Assembly: GCA_021292165.1 (NCBI GenBank)
Contig: CM037878.1
Coordinates: 290,642,971-290,706,970 of the forward strand
Direction: 5' to 3'
DNA length: 64,000 bases
DNA from: Shinisaurus crocodilurus
Taxonomy: Eukaryota; Chordata; Lepidosauria; Squamata; Shinisauridae
Of the stretch, positions 46,801 to 58,900 are shown piece by piece (position 1 is the stretch's first letter; the number at the start of each line of letters is the position of its first letter). The notes under the pieces are model-generated. The model made no database searches. It saw only the letters and a list, made by a program, of their open reading frames with translations, and had not been told where the DNA came from. Made by a program: the position numbers and the translations under genes.

Positions 46801-49800
46801 GGAAAAATTTCCTGACTGTCAGAGCAATAAGACAATGGAATCAACTACCTAGGGAGGTGGTGGGCTCTCCCAGTCTGGAGGCATTCAAGGTGCAGCTGGA
46901 CAGACACCTGTCAGAGATGCTTTGACCTAGATTCCTGCATTGAGCAGGGGGTTGGACTCGATGGCCTTGTAGGCCCCTTCCAACTCTACTTTTCTATGAT
47001 TCTATGATTCTACTTTTGATAGACCCCCCAAGGCAATAGTGTTCAGGTTACGCTTGCCTTTTAGACTGAGGTAGGGCAGGTGGGTCACCCAAAGGAAGTC
47101 TGCTTGCTGCTTAGCTTGTCTAGAGTTGGAATCCTGGCAGTCAGAAATCCACGCAGTCTCTGCCGAAGAGGGGTTATGGACAGGTTCCTTAAGGTCTTGA
47201 TAGTGTTGGTGTGATGCTGGGAGATTTTAAAATCCAATCTGTGTGCTATCAACTGCCTGGACTTCCACACACAGAAATTAGCAGAGCTCACCTCCCTTCG
47301 CAGCGTGCAGAACCAGCCTTATCAGCCCAGCTTCCCTTGTTATGACACTTGCTTCCAGCTTCCCCGTTGCAGATTAATCCATGGAGTCAGGAAACACTCT
47401 GGAACACCACAGGTTCTAATACTACCTGTTTATTTACTTGTCAAGTAAAGTTCTCCACAGTATACATTTCCTAGTTGCAGTCCATGTGCAGAGTATAAAT
47501 GCATAGCAAGCATTAAGTCCAGTGGAGTAAGTTGAGCTTCACTCCACCTCAGCAAAGGTGTTACGTTGTTGCAGGAACAAAGGAAAAGAACAAGATGGAG
47601 AAGAAGAAAACCTTCCCCTTAAAATGGCTTCTGCCTGAACAAGTTAGTACGTCATCAGAACATACAAACCATGTGACTAGCTCGGTCCTTTCCCACAGTT
47701 CTGACTCTCATGCCTCTGAGAATAGACTCTGTGGTCTAGACATAATAAACCTGTTTACAGAGCCACATGTGTAAACAATGTACTGAAGCTTGTAAAGTGA
47801 TACATAGCACAACAGATAGTCCTAGTGCTACGGAGTGGAGTTCCCTGTTCAGCCAGCCCTCCCATATGACTGTGTTTCTTGTGTTCTCAGCTCTTTCTCC
47901 AGATCGGTAACGCTGTGGCCAACCAGTTCTGGGCCGCCAACGTCCCCCCCAGCGAGGCCATCACCGCCAGAAGCAAGAGCCAGGAGCGGAGGTGCTTCCT
48001 TGTGGCCAAGTACCGGGAAGGCAAGTACCGCCGGTACCACCCGCTCTTCGGGAACCAGGAGGAGCTCAACAAGGTGGGTTGCTGGGCGCGGAGTGAGAGC
48101 CCCTTCAACGCTGAGGCTCGTTCCCGCCTCGGCATGATGGCAGATTTGGGCTGGCAGATCTGCGGGTGACGTCACATGGACAGAGAAAAGGGGTCGGGGG
48201 AGGCAGAGCCGTCTCTGTTTAGGGCTTTGGACTCTTTGCCAGACCTGGCTCCAGGCAGGATGCCGAGAATACTGTGCAAACAACAATGAAAATCAGCCTG
48301 AAATGTGTCCTTTTTATAGAGCCTACAAACTAGATAACGCTGCATACATTCACTGAATTCTCCGCGTCTTTTGTCTCGGGGTGCTTCTAGGCGAGGGTTT
48401 TATGGTGCCATCGCCTTGCCTGATTCATGGAATTTTATGGGGAGGTGGGGTCCAGATGACATCGCCTTCCCCTCATACCCCTGCTGTGTTTTCCCATCGC
48501 CTCTTCCGCCTTTTCTCTTAAGATGGGATAGCCCAGTGTTCTCCAACCTTGGGTCCCCAGATGTTTTTTGGCCTACAACTCCCAGCATGCCCCAGCCAAC
48601 GTAGCCAAAAACATCTGGGGACCCAAGGTTGGAGAACACTGAGATAGCCACATGACGGTTTCTCATGGGCAGCGCTGGGATTTGGAAGTGCCCCCCTTTG
48701 CATGCAGTGGCTGGGTTTGCTTGTCACAAGAGTTCTGCAGAATTCTGGCTTACTGTGAACCAGCCAGCTGCTCCATTACTCCTGCTTAGCAGCTACACAG
48801 ACCACGGACTGCCTGCCTGTGGTTTGTTTATCGTGATATGCGAGCCGGGAACTATGGCTTGTCTCTCCCCAGACAAGCCAGGGCCATAAGTCAAGAAAAA
48901 ACGCTGTAGAATTCTGACTCATTGAGATGTGCAAACACGGCCAGTGCCTCTACTCATGTGCAGACTATCTTTCCCTCACCTCCGTATTTGCATGGAAACA
49001 TCTGATTGTTTAGAAGAAAAGTTGCATTTAAACAATTGATTGTTTACAAGGAAAGTGTCGCCACAGCAATAAGGAATCCCTATAACTCTTCCATGGTTCG
49101 TTGTTCTTATAAACAAGGTCTGCCACGGACGGCCTTCTCCTTATCCCATCAGCCAGAGCAGCCAGGCTGGTGGGGACTAGGAAGAGGGCCTTCTCTGTGG
49201 CGGCCCCCACATTATGGAACTCCCTCCCTAGTGACCTTCGCCATGCCCCCTCCGTGATGAGCTTCCGCCGTGCATTAAAAACATGGCTGTTCAGGCGGGA
49301 ATATGGGGTGGGTTAGGTTTTTAATGATAATTTTTTATATTGTTTTAATTGTTGTATTTTGTTGTGTTGTTTTGCTGTATTTTAATTGTACATTGCCCAG
49401 GGTGGCCGGGTGACCGGCCAGATGGGCGATTGATAAATATAATAAATAAATAAATAAATAAAATAAACACTCCACTGCCACCAGGTACAGCCTCACGGAA
49501 GTTGTCCATTGAAACGAGCACTGCTTTCACGTTTGAGGCTCAATCCTCCGGGGCAATCTCTGTGGAACCTCTGCCGGAAATTTAACGGGCGGTGTGCGCA
49601 GATGCGATAACTATGATTAACAGATGAGTCCATTGTGCAAAGGCTAAAAATTTGGTTCAAGCACATGCTTGCTCGTTATCTGCATAAGGTGGCCTTTAAA
49701 GCCAGAAATGGTTTGGGATCGCATTATCTGAAGACAGGACCCGGTGCAGGGCAGTTTGGCGCCCCAGGCGAAAAAATATTTAGCGCCCCCCCCCTCTCCA

Positions 49801-49888
49801 AAGCAGGAAAAAAAAAAAACCTGCGCCGCCACCACCAACCTACCTTCCCCCCCGCCCTGGCTGCGGCGGTGGCGGCGGCGGCGGCGGC

Positions 49889-49928
<40 letters not shown>

Positions 49929-52900
49929 TCCTCCTCCTCCTCCTGAAGCGACGCGACGGGACCCCCGCGCTGTTTTTTGCCGGGGGGAACCATGGCAACA
50001 TGGTTGTAGCCCTAGATATTTCCCGATCAGAGCAGTTCCTGTAAGTTCACGCTGAGCTTCCACAGCCCGGCTACCTAGGGCAGGAGAAATGTGATGCGTG
50101 TGTGTGTGTGTATGGTTTGGAGGGCCATTTTTTGGCAGGGGGAGCCTGAGACTGCGCTCGCTTTCCTTCTCCCTCTCCACTCCACCCTTTTTTTTTTCTA
50201 CGTAATGTCCTGGCTTCAGAGAGCTGTCAGGAAGCTGTAAATGAACATGCAAAGAGCCTGCAAGCATTTAAGGGCTCTTTGAGAGCTCAGTTGCTCCAAA
50301 CAGTGTGATTTTAAGAAGTGCATTTTACAGCCCTTTTGGCTTGCATATTTACAGGTTTGGCTAGCGTGAGTTCCCAGGGGATTAGCTTTTGTGGTCTGGA
50401 GTGACCAGCTACCTGCTTTATTACAAATAGGCAGGCAGAGAGTACAGTCCAGCAAAAACAGCTGCTTGGCCTCCTTCCATCCCTTCATTGGGGGTTTTCA
50501 TGGGTCTCCTTCGCATTAACACTGTTCTGGGGCTGTAAGAAAAGTGGAAGGGATATAGTTCCTCCCAGGGGGCCTGTGATCTGCCCACAAGGGAACTTTT
50601 ATGTGGACAAAGAGCCCACTGGAAATGCAGGGTGCGTGGGGAATCAATCGTAGAAAAGTAGAGTTGGAAGGGGCCTACGAGGCCATCGAGTCCAAGCCCC
50701 TGCTCAATGCAGGAATCTAGGTCAAAGCATCTCTGACAGGTGTCTGTCCAGCTGCACCTTGAATGCCTCCAGAGTGGGAGAGCCCACCACCTCCCTAGGT
50801 AGTTGATTCCATTGTCTTATTGCTCTGACAGTCAGGAAATTTTCCCTGATGTTTAGGTGGAATCTAGGTTCCTGTAACTTGAGCCCATTATTCCGTGTCC
50901 TGCAAACTGGGATGAACGAGAAGAGTTCTTTGCCCTCCTCTGTGTGACATCCCTTCAAATACTGGAAGAGTGCGATCATATCTCCCCTCAGTCTCCTCTT
51001 CTGAAGGCTAAACATGCCCAGTTCTTTCAGTCTCTCCTCATAGGGCCTTGTTTCCAGTCCCTTTATCATCCTCGTTGCCCTCCTCTGAACCCTCTCCAGT
51101 TTGTCTACGACCTTCTTAAAGTGTGGCGCCCAGAACTGGATGCAGGACTCAAGATACATTCCACCTGATCTCATGGAACTGGAGAGGTCTGCCCTAGTTA
51201 ATTGTCGGGCAACTCTTTGGGGGTAATTCTCTATGATCAGTGGTTGTGCGTTCCATGAAGGCTAAATGCTCTGTTCTGCCACTGGGTGCTGCTCTACTGC
51301 TGTTTGCTCACACTTGGGTGTGCAACAGCTAATGCTGAAGCTCCAACCTGGCAACTAGTCATAGGACGCAGCATCAGGAAAAAAGGCGGGGTATAGAATC
51401 ATAGAATCATAGAAAAGTAGAGTTGGAAGGGGCCTACAAGGCCATCGAGTCCAACCCCCTGCTCAATGCAGGAATCCAGGTCAAAGCGTCTCTGACAGAT
51501 GTCTGTCCAGCTGCACCTTGAATGCCTCCAGAGTGGGAGAGCCCACCACCTCCCTAGGTCGTTGGTTCCATTGTCTTATTGCTCTGACAGTCAGGAAATT
51601 TTTCCTGATGTTTAGGTGGAATCTAGGTTCCACCAAGCTGACGCTTCCCCAGTGTGACGGATCAGGGCCAAAGGGAGGATGCAGGGCCCCCAAAAACGTG
51701 TAACAACCAGGTGCCACTGTCTCAGTCGTTTGAATAGGGCTTCGAGAATTTCCTGTATATGCTCGATATAAGATCCTCTGCAGAACCCCCCCCCCCCCCC
51801 CCCAGTAGGTACTGGGGTGGGAGGGTGGGGTGACCCAAAACTCTTAGTGGTGTAAACAACAAAGAGCCTTGTGGCACTTTGAACAGTAACACATTTATTC
51901 CGGCATAACTTTCATGAATTTATGCCAGAATAAATTTGTTCGTCCTTAAGGTGCCACAAGACTCTTTGTTGATTTTGCTGCAGTAGACGAGCACACGGCC
52001 ACCCCGCTGGGAAATTCTTAGTAGTATCTTTGCTGACGGGGTGGTAGGAGAGGGCGAAGCAGGAAGACCACAACTATAATCGGTGAACTGCTCCGAGAAC
52101 TTTTTGTTGGTGGGCGATATAGAAATGTAAGTACGAATGTAAATAAATGCTTTTTCTAAAAAAAAGTAAAATGGTATTTATTTTTAGGAAACCAGAGTTT
52201 ACATGGCATTTTAAAAGATAACAACGAAGCATAAGAATGACAAAGGTAGCAAAGCTTTTTAGACCCCTGACCTGTGATGTTTGTGCGGCCTGAAGGAATA
52301 TTCACCTGGTTGTAAAAATTTTTAAAAAGTCCTTTGTTTGAACCCATTTCTAAAAATAGAGGGTACCACGTGCTACTTTTTCATAATTTTTAGGTTATAT
52401 GTATTAAGGTGTTTATATTTGTTACTGCTATACTCTTATAATACGGTTTGTGTTAAAGAATCCTGCATAGAGGTCTATATTTTCCTCAGTTTGCACTTTT
52501 GTTGGTGGTACACTTTGTTAAGGATTAGTTTTGCTTTGTTGTTTGTCGAAGCAAGAACCCCCCCCCCATAATTTCCTGGGCAGTCTAGGCCAAAGGAAGC
52601 TTCTCACCTGGGCAGAATGAAGCTCTTTTAGCAAGGGGCAGCGCAATCCCTTGGCCCCCGAGTCAGCATCTAGAGGGCCATAGGATTCTTCAGATTCCCA
52701 GCTCCGAGGTTGGAAAAGAGCTCCAACCTCGGAGCTGGGAATCCGTGCTTGTCTCCTCCTACCCCTGCTCACAGCTGGGGCGAAACCGGCTGTCTAGCTG
52801 ATTCTTAGGCAGGAGGAGTGGGGAGGCGGAGATTGCCTCCACGCTCCTTCCACCTTGCATAGGATGCCTGTGATCTTACAGGTTTGGAGGCTTATGGGCA

Positions 52901-55900
52901 TCCCTATTGGATTGCTCCCGAAAAGCCCTTTTTTGAAACCCCTATCTCTGCCTTTTTAATAGACAAAACCAATTTAACAGGGAGAGAGAGACACACACAC
53001 AGAGAGAGAAGTTAGTGGGAGGGTCGAGTGGAGGGAAAGTGGAAGACTAGAATGGGAGGGGACGTCCCGGGGGCGGGGGGAGACGGCCTCAGTGGGTTGT
53101 GCTTTGTGTCCTGAGGGGTGCTGTTTCTCCGCAGTGAAGAGAAGTGGAACCCTCCTTGGGAAGGCTCCGTGGAACAAGCAAGGTAGAAATTGCCCATCAG
53201 TCCTGGGGCCATGGAGGAGCAGGGCGGGCTGGCGGGGCCGCCTCGAGAGAGAGGCTTTCCCAAAGAAGTGGGGCTTCGAGAGGAGGCACGTGGGGAAGAA
53301 CAGACAGACAGATGCCCAGAGTTATAAAAGCACCAGTGGAGAAAAGTGACAAAAGTGGGCAGGAAACAGATGGGCTTTTGGGAGCAAGGAAGGCGGGTGG
53401 GTAAGGCAGGTGAGGGCGAAAAAGGAGGTGGCAGAGAAGGGAATATATAAACGTGAGGACTAGAAACTTGGGAGTTGATGTGGGGCATGTAAGGAAGCCG
53501 CTATAAGGAGTGTGTGTGGTGATATTAGCAGTGGGAGGGAGCTTTTGATCCTAATTTCATGACAGCAGTCGGAGTCCCGAGCAATTCTGAATCTAGACCA
53601 TCCTTTTCCAACCTGGTGGCCTCTGGATGTGGCGGCCCGCAGCTCCCGTTGGCCAAGCTGGCCGGGAATGATGGGGCAGTGGTGCAGTCCCACACATCTG
53701 GAAGGCGCCAGGTTGGGGACGGCGGACCTGGACAGTCTACTACGGCAGTGTTCTCCAACCTTGGGTCCCCAGATGTTTTTGGCCTACAACTCCCAGCATG
53801 CCCCAGCCAGCTACGCTGGCTGGGGCATGCTGGGAGTTGTAGGCCAAAAACATCTGGGGACCCAAGGTTGGAGAACACTGGTCTACGGGGAAGCACAGCT
53901 CTGCTAACGCTGTGCAGAAACCTGTCCCAAAGTCGGAGCCACGGGCGGGGTCGTGGGACCCAACAGCCCACCCCGCATGGACGGTTTTTGTAGTTCCTGA
54001 TTTTGGCAGCATGAAAGGGGGAGGCTTCTCGGGCTCTCAGGAGGCGGCATTTGGCCTGGTGGGGCCCCACACGAGCCCAGGAGTGAGGCCGTTCTCCCCT
54101 TTCTGGGGCCCCACCTTGTGTGGACAAGTCCTCCACCTTTTCTCAAAGATCCGCTTCGGGCGCTCAGAGGATTGAAGCTGCGGAAGCCAAAGCATATTTC
54201 ATTCGGTGTTTTTGTAGCTCATGTACTGCTCCAGGCAACGTTGGGCGGGGGGGGGGGGGGAAGGGAAGCTAATTAACTTTTACTTTCGTGCGCATGAGCG
54301 TGTGTGTGTGTTTTTGTTGCGAGCATCTGGGCCCCAGCAGTGCCAAGTAAAGGGCATCTGGCCTCGCCAGATCGAATTGCACACAAGCCCCCTCCCCTTC
54401 CCTCCCTGGGGCTGCTCTGCTTTTTTGTTTGCACGGAAGTCTGGTCCCCACCCCTCGGCCCTTTTGGCCGGTGACCAGGCCGGCCTGGAGACTCTGGAAT
54501 TCCACCCGTGGGCTGGCTTGCCCCCTTTCCCCCCTATAAAGAGGCCGCCACATCCTCTCCGGCTGCATGACTTCACCCAGAGGCCCAGGGCTTTGCTCCA
54601 TAAACTCTTCTCGCTTAGTCAAGTCCCCTTAGCTGGCCTGGAAGCCGGCTGCTCCCGCCCTCCCGGCCTCAGCCGATCATTCTCCAAGAAGGGTGTGATG
54701 GCCTCTCTCTGAGTGAGGAGGCGGCCTTCTCTTCCCCGCTCGGTCGGTCGCACTCTGCCCCTTTCGCTTCCCTCTCCGTGCCGCTGACTTCTCTCCTGTC
54801 GCACCGCCACCACCACAGGCCCTGTGCGCTGCCGTCACCACCAGCGACCTGGCCGAGACGCTCGCCCTCCTGTTCTGCGGGGCCGCGGTGAGCTGCCACT
54901 CGGGGGACGCCAGCTACCCGTCTCCCATCGCCTTGGCGGAGCAGGCTGGCCAGCGGCTGCAGATGGAGTTCCTGCTGCATAACAAGACCTCAGGTGAGAG
55001 GCGCCGGAAGCGGCGGAGGGGTGTTGCCGGAGGGGCTGGAGCAGAGGGAGCGTGAACACGAGTGTGTGTGTGTGTGTGTGTGTGTGTTGCAAACCGAACA
55101 GCCAGCACCTGCCCTGAGGAACTCCACAAGGAAGCGCTTTGAAGCACAAGAGCGAGGAGGGCTCGAAGGCAGAGCTGAGCGCTCCAGAACCTATTTCCGG
55201 GGCCAGGCGCTGGGTTGGTCCAATACCTCTATAATCACGGCGTGGGACCTTGCTGTCGGGAGGCGAATCGAGGGTGCCGGCAGCCTCCTCCCGCGTGGCC
55301 CTGCTCGCACCCTCGATCCACCTGCAGAGACTCTTCCCGCGGAGCGTCTCTCCCTGTGCCGTCTCGTCGGCACTCGCGCCCTACGCCAGAAAGGCGAGAA
55401 GCGGGCCAAGCAAGCGTCCGCCCCCCCCTCCAGCGCACCCTTTTCCCAGTCGTCATAAAGTCGGTAGAAGTTTGGGTCACTGGGAGGGCAGGAGTGGGGC
55501 TCGGGCCGGGCGGAGCCAGACTTCGGGGGCTGCCTGATGACAAACCCCCCCCCCCCGGTGTTCTGAGCCAGTGTCCTCCAGTTGCTTGGCTTGCAGTGTC
55601 TGATTTTGGGGTTGCTCCCAGGTGAGGCTTTTGTGGCTCTTGCGCCCTGCGTCGTACACAGAATTTTATGGGCGGCCCAAGATGTCATCGTCCTCTGCTC
55701 ATAATAATCCTCCCATGTTTTCCCGCTGCTGCTTCCATCTTTTCAACTACCGCAGAGAATCCGTTGGGAAAGAAAAGATAGAATCATAGAATCATAGAAA
55801 AGTAGAGTTGGAAGGGGCCTACAAGGCCATCGAGTCCAACCTCCTGCTCAATGCAGGAATCTAGGTCAAAGCATCTCTGACAGATGTCTGTCCAGCTGCA

Positions 55901-58900
55901 CCTTGAATGCCTCCAGAGTGGGAGAGCCCACCACCTCCCTAGGTAGTTGATTCCATTGTCTTATTGCTCTGACAGTCAGGAAATTTTTCCTGATGTTCAG
56001 GTGGAATCTAGGTTCCTGTAACTTGAGCCCATTGTTCCGTGTCCTGCAAACTGGGATGAACGAGAAGAGATCTTTGCCCTCCTCTGTGTGACATCCCTTC
56101 AAATACTGGAAGAGTGCGATCATATCTCCCCTCAGTCTCCTCTTCTGAAGGCTAAACATGCCCAGTTCTTTCAGTCTCTCCTCATAGGGCCTTGTTTCCA
56201 GTCCCTTTATCATCCTTGTTGCCCTCCTCTGAACCCTCTCCGATTTGTCTATGTCCTTCTTAAAGTGAGGTGCCCAGAACTGGACGCAGTACTCAAGATG
56301 AGGCCTAACCAGTGCCGAGTAAAGGGGAATTATCACTTCCCGCGATTTGGAAGCTATACTTCTATTAATACAGCCCAAAATTGCATTTGCCTTCTTTGCA
56401 GCCACATCGCATTGCTGGCTCATATTCAGTTTGTGATCTACCACAATTCCAAGATCCTTCTCACTTGTAGTATTGTTGAGCCAAGTGTCCCCCATTCTGT
56501 AACTCTGCATTTGGTTTCCTCTCCCTAGGTGCGGCACTTGGCATTTATCCCTATTAAATTTCATTCTGTTGTTTTCGGCCCAGCGCTCCAGCCTATCGAG
56601 GTCACTTTGAATTTTGTTTCTGTCTTCCAGAGTATTAGCTGTTCCACCCAACTTTGTGTCATCTGCAAATTTGATAAGCATTCCCTGTACCTCCTCATCC
56701 AAGTCATTAATAACTTGGATCCCATTAAGATGGGATCAGTGCGTCGGTAGCGCCAGGAGCCCTCCGTCCAGAGGACTTTTCCCTCAGCCCTAATCGTCCC
56801 TTGCACAGTAGTTCTGCTCCAGGCCGGTTTAATAATGACCTTGACACTTTGCTCTTATGTAGACGTTTGGAGTGCTCAAAGGACTTGACATACTTTTTCC
56901 TCAGTAATCCATACAACGACGCTGTAAGTTAGACCATTATTGTTATCATCTCCATATTGGGAGGGTGCATGTGGAGGGCTGAGACTGTGGGAGAGAGAGA
57001 GAATGACTTGCCAAAGAGATCCCAGTGTTCTCCAACCTTGGGTCCCCAGATGTTTTTGGCCTACAACTCCCAGCATGCCCCAGCCAGCATAGCTGGCTGG
57101 GGCATGCTGGGAGTTGTAGGCCAAAAACATCTGGGGGCCCAAGGTTGGAGAACAGTGTCCTAGACCAAGGATAGTATCCAATGTTAGTCCTACGTAGAGT
57201 AGACTCATTGAGATGAATGAGACCTAAGTTAGCCCAAGGTTGGAGAACGGTGTCCTAGACCAAGGATAGTATCCAATGTTAGTCCTACGTAGAGTAGACT
57301 CATTGAGATGAATGAGACCTAAGTTAGCCCAAGGTTGGAGAACGGTGTCCTAGACCAAGGATAATATCCAATGTTAGTCCTACGTAGAGTAGCCTCATTG
57401 AGATGAATGAGACCTAAGTTAGTCACGACTAACTTAAGTCCTGTCTATGGGTCTACTCTTATGTAGGACTAACATTGGATTCTTCCCTAGCCTGGTGCCC
57501 TCCAGATGTTTTGAACTACAACTCTCGGGATTCTTGACCCTTGGCCATGCTGGCTGGGGCTGATGGGAGTTGTAGTCCAACGCACCTGGAGGGCACCAGA
57601 TTGGGGAGGACTGTCCTAGACCGTTCACGGCAGAGGCGTGATCTGAACTGGGATCTTCTTGAGTCATAGCTCAGTCTCTTAACCACGGCACGGCACAGGG
57701 CACCAACTCTTGTAGGTGTGCGTGCACGTATGTTCCCTTTCTCTCTCCCTCCCCCCCCTTTTTTTCATGGTCTGCTTCATGCATCTGACAAAGCATGTCG
57801 CCGCCCCCCCCAAAGCGCATGCCGCAACTAATGTCTTCTTTCTTCATTGTGCCGCAAGACTCTTGTTGTTCTTTTGACCAACCTGTGGATGTACGTATGT
57901 GCTCCCTGGAAGGGACAGGATCTGCCGAGGTTTCTGGCAGGCACCGCAATGGCCTCCAGCCCCTTCTGCACCCCAGCGCGAGCATATCCAGAGCAGCAGG
58001 AGCACATGGAGAAAATGAGGGGCGTTAACGGGGCAGGCTGGAAATAAGATTCCCGCTTCCCGGCAGGGACTCTGGAGAGAGATCTGTCTCCGTCTTTTCT
58101 AGGCATTGAGTGGGAAGCGGAGGGTGGAGTTAGGGAGGCAGTTGTTTAGAGTCTGGAGAAGGAAATTGTCTGGGGGCACCAGCTTGAAAGTGTGAAGGGT
58201 GTGGCAGCGCAAGCAGTTTTTATTTGCGGTTTTATTGTTTGTATTTTATGTTTTTATCATTTATTTATTTATTTATTAATTATATTTATACCCCACCTTT
58301 TTTCCTGCAAGGAACCCAAGGCGGCTTACATAATCCTCCTCCTCCTCCTCTCCATTTGATCCTCACAACAACCCTGTGAGGTAGGTAGGTTAGGCTGAGA
58401 GTCAGTGACTGGCCCAAAGTCACCCAGTGAGTTTCATGGCCGAGCGGGGGACTAGAACCCGGATCTCCTGAGTTCCCCGTCCAACACTCTCACCACTAGG
58501 CCACACTGGCTCTTGATCAATGTATGGTACAACACCCAGGGTATTTGGGTTACCGAGTGGCTTAAAAGTATAATAAAAGAAACAGAGAAGAAAAAGAGAG
58601 TAATCCAATTAACCCGGCTGCTTTACCCCAACAATTCAGACCAGCACACAGGAATTTGCCTGGGGGCATCTATTTTGCTGTTCGGTCCCTGCATGTTTTC
58701 CCTCAAAAATGGAAGAACTGGACCGGAGAGCTGCTGCTGCTTCTTTGTCTGTTGTTGTGGAGACGAACCTGCAAAACTGCCTCCTCCGCTGTCTCTCCCA
58801 TAGTAATGAGAAGTGACCGCTTCTCTGCTTTCTGGATTGACTCTGGCGGCAGGAAATGTGCAGGGGATCTGAAACTGAATGCCTAAGAGCTTGCTGGTGT

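Noticed and set aside
55230..55560. CpG island or alternative promoter after the ankyrin-region exon
   Set aside because: Only moderate CpG density, and no TATA, initiator or first-exon structure that I could support.
55866..56702. 278-codon ORF as a host gene
   Set aside because: It is the C-terminal half of a CR1 reverse transcriptase, 5' truncated, with five similar copies in the window.
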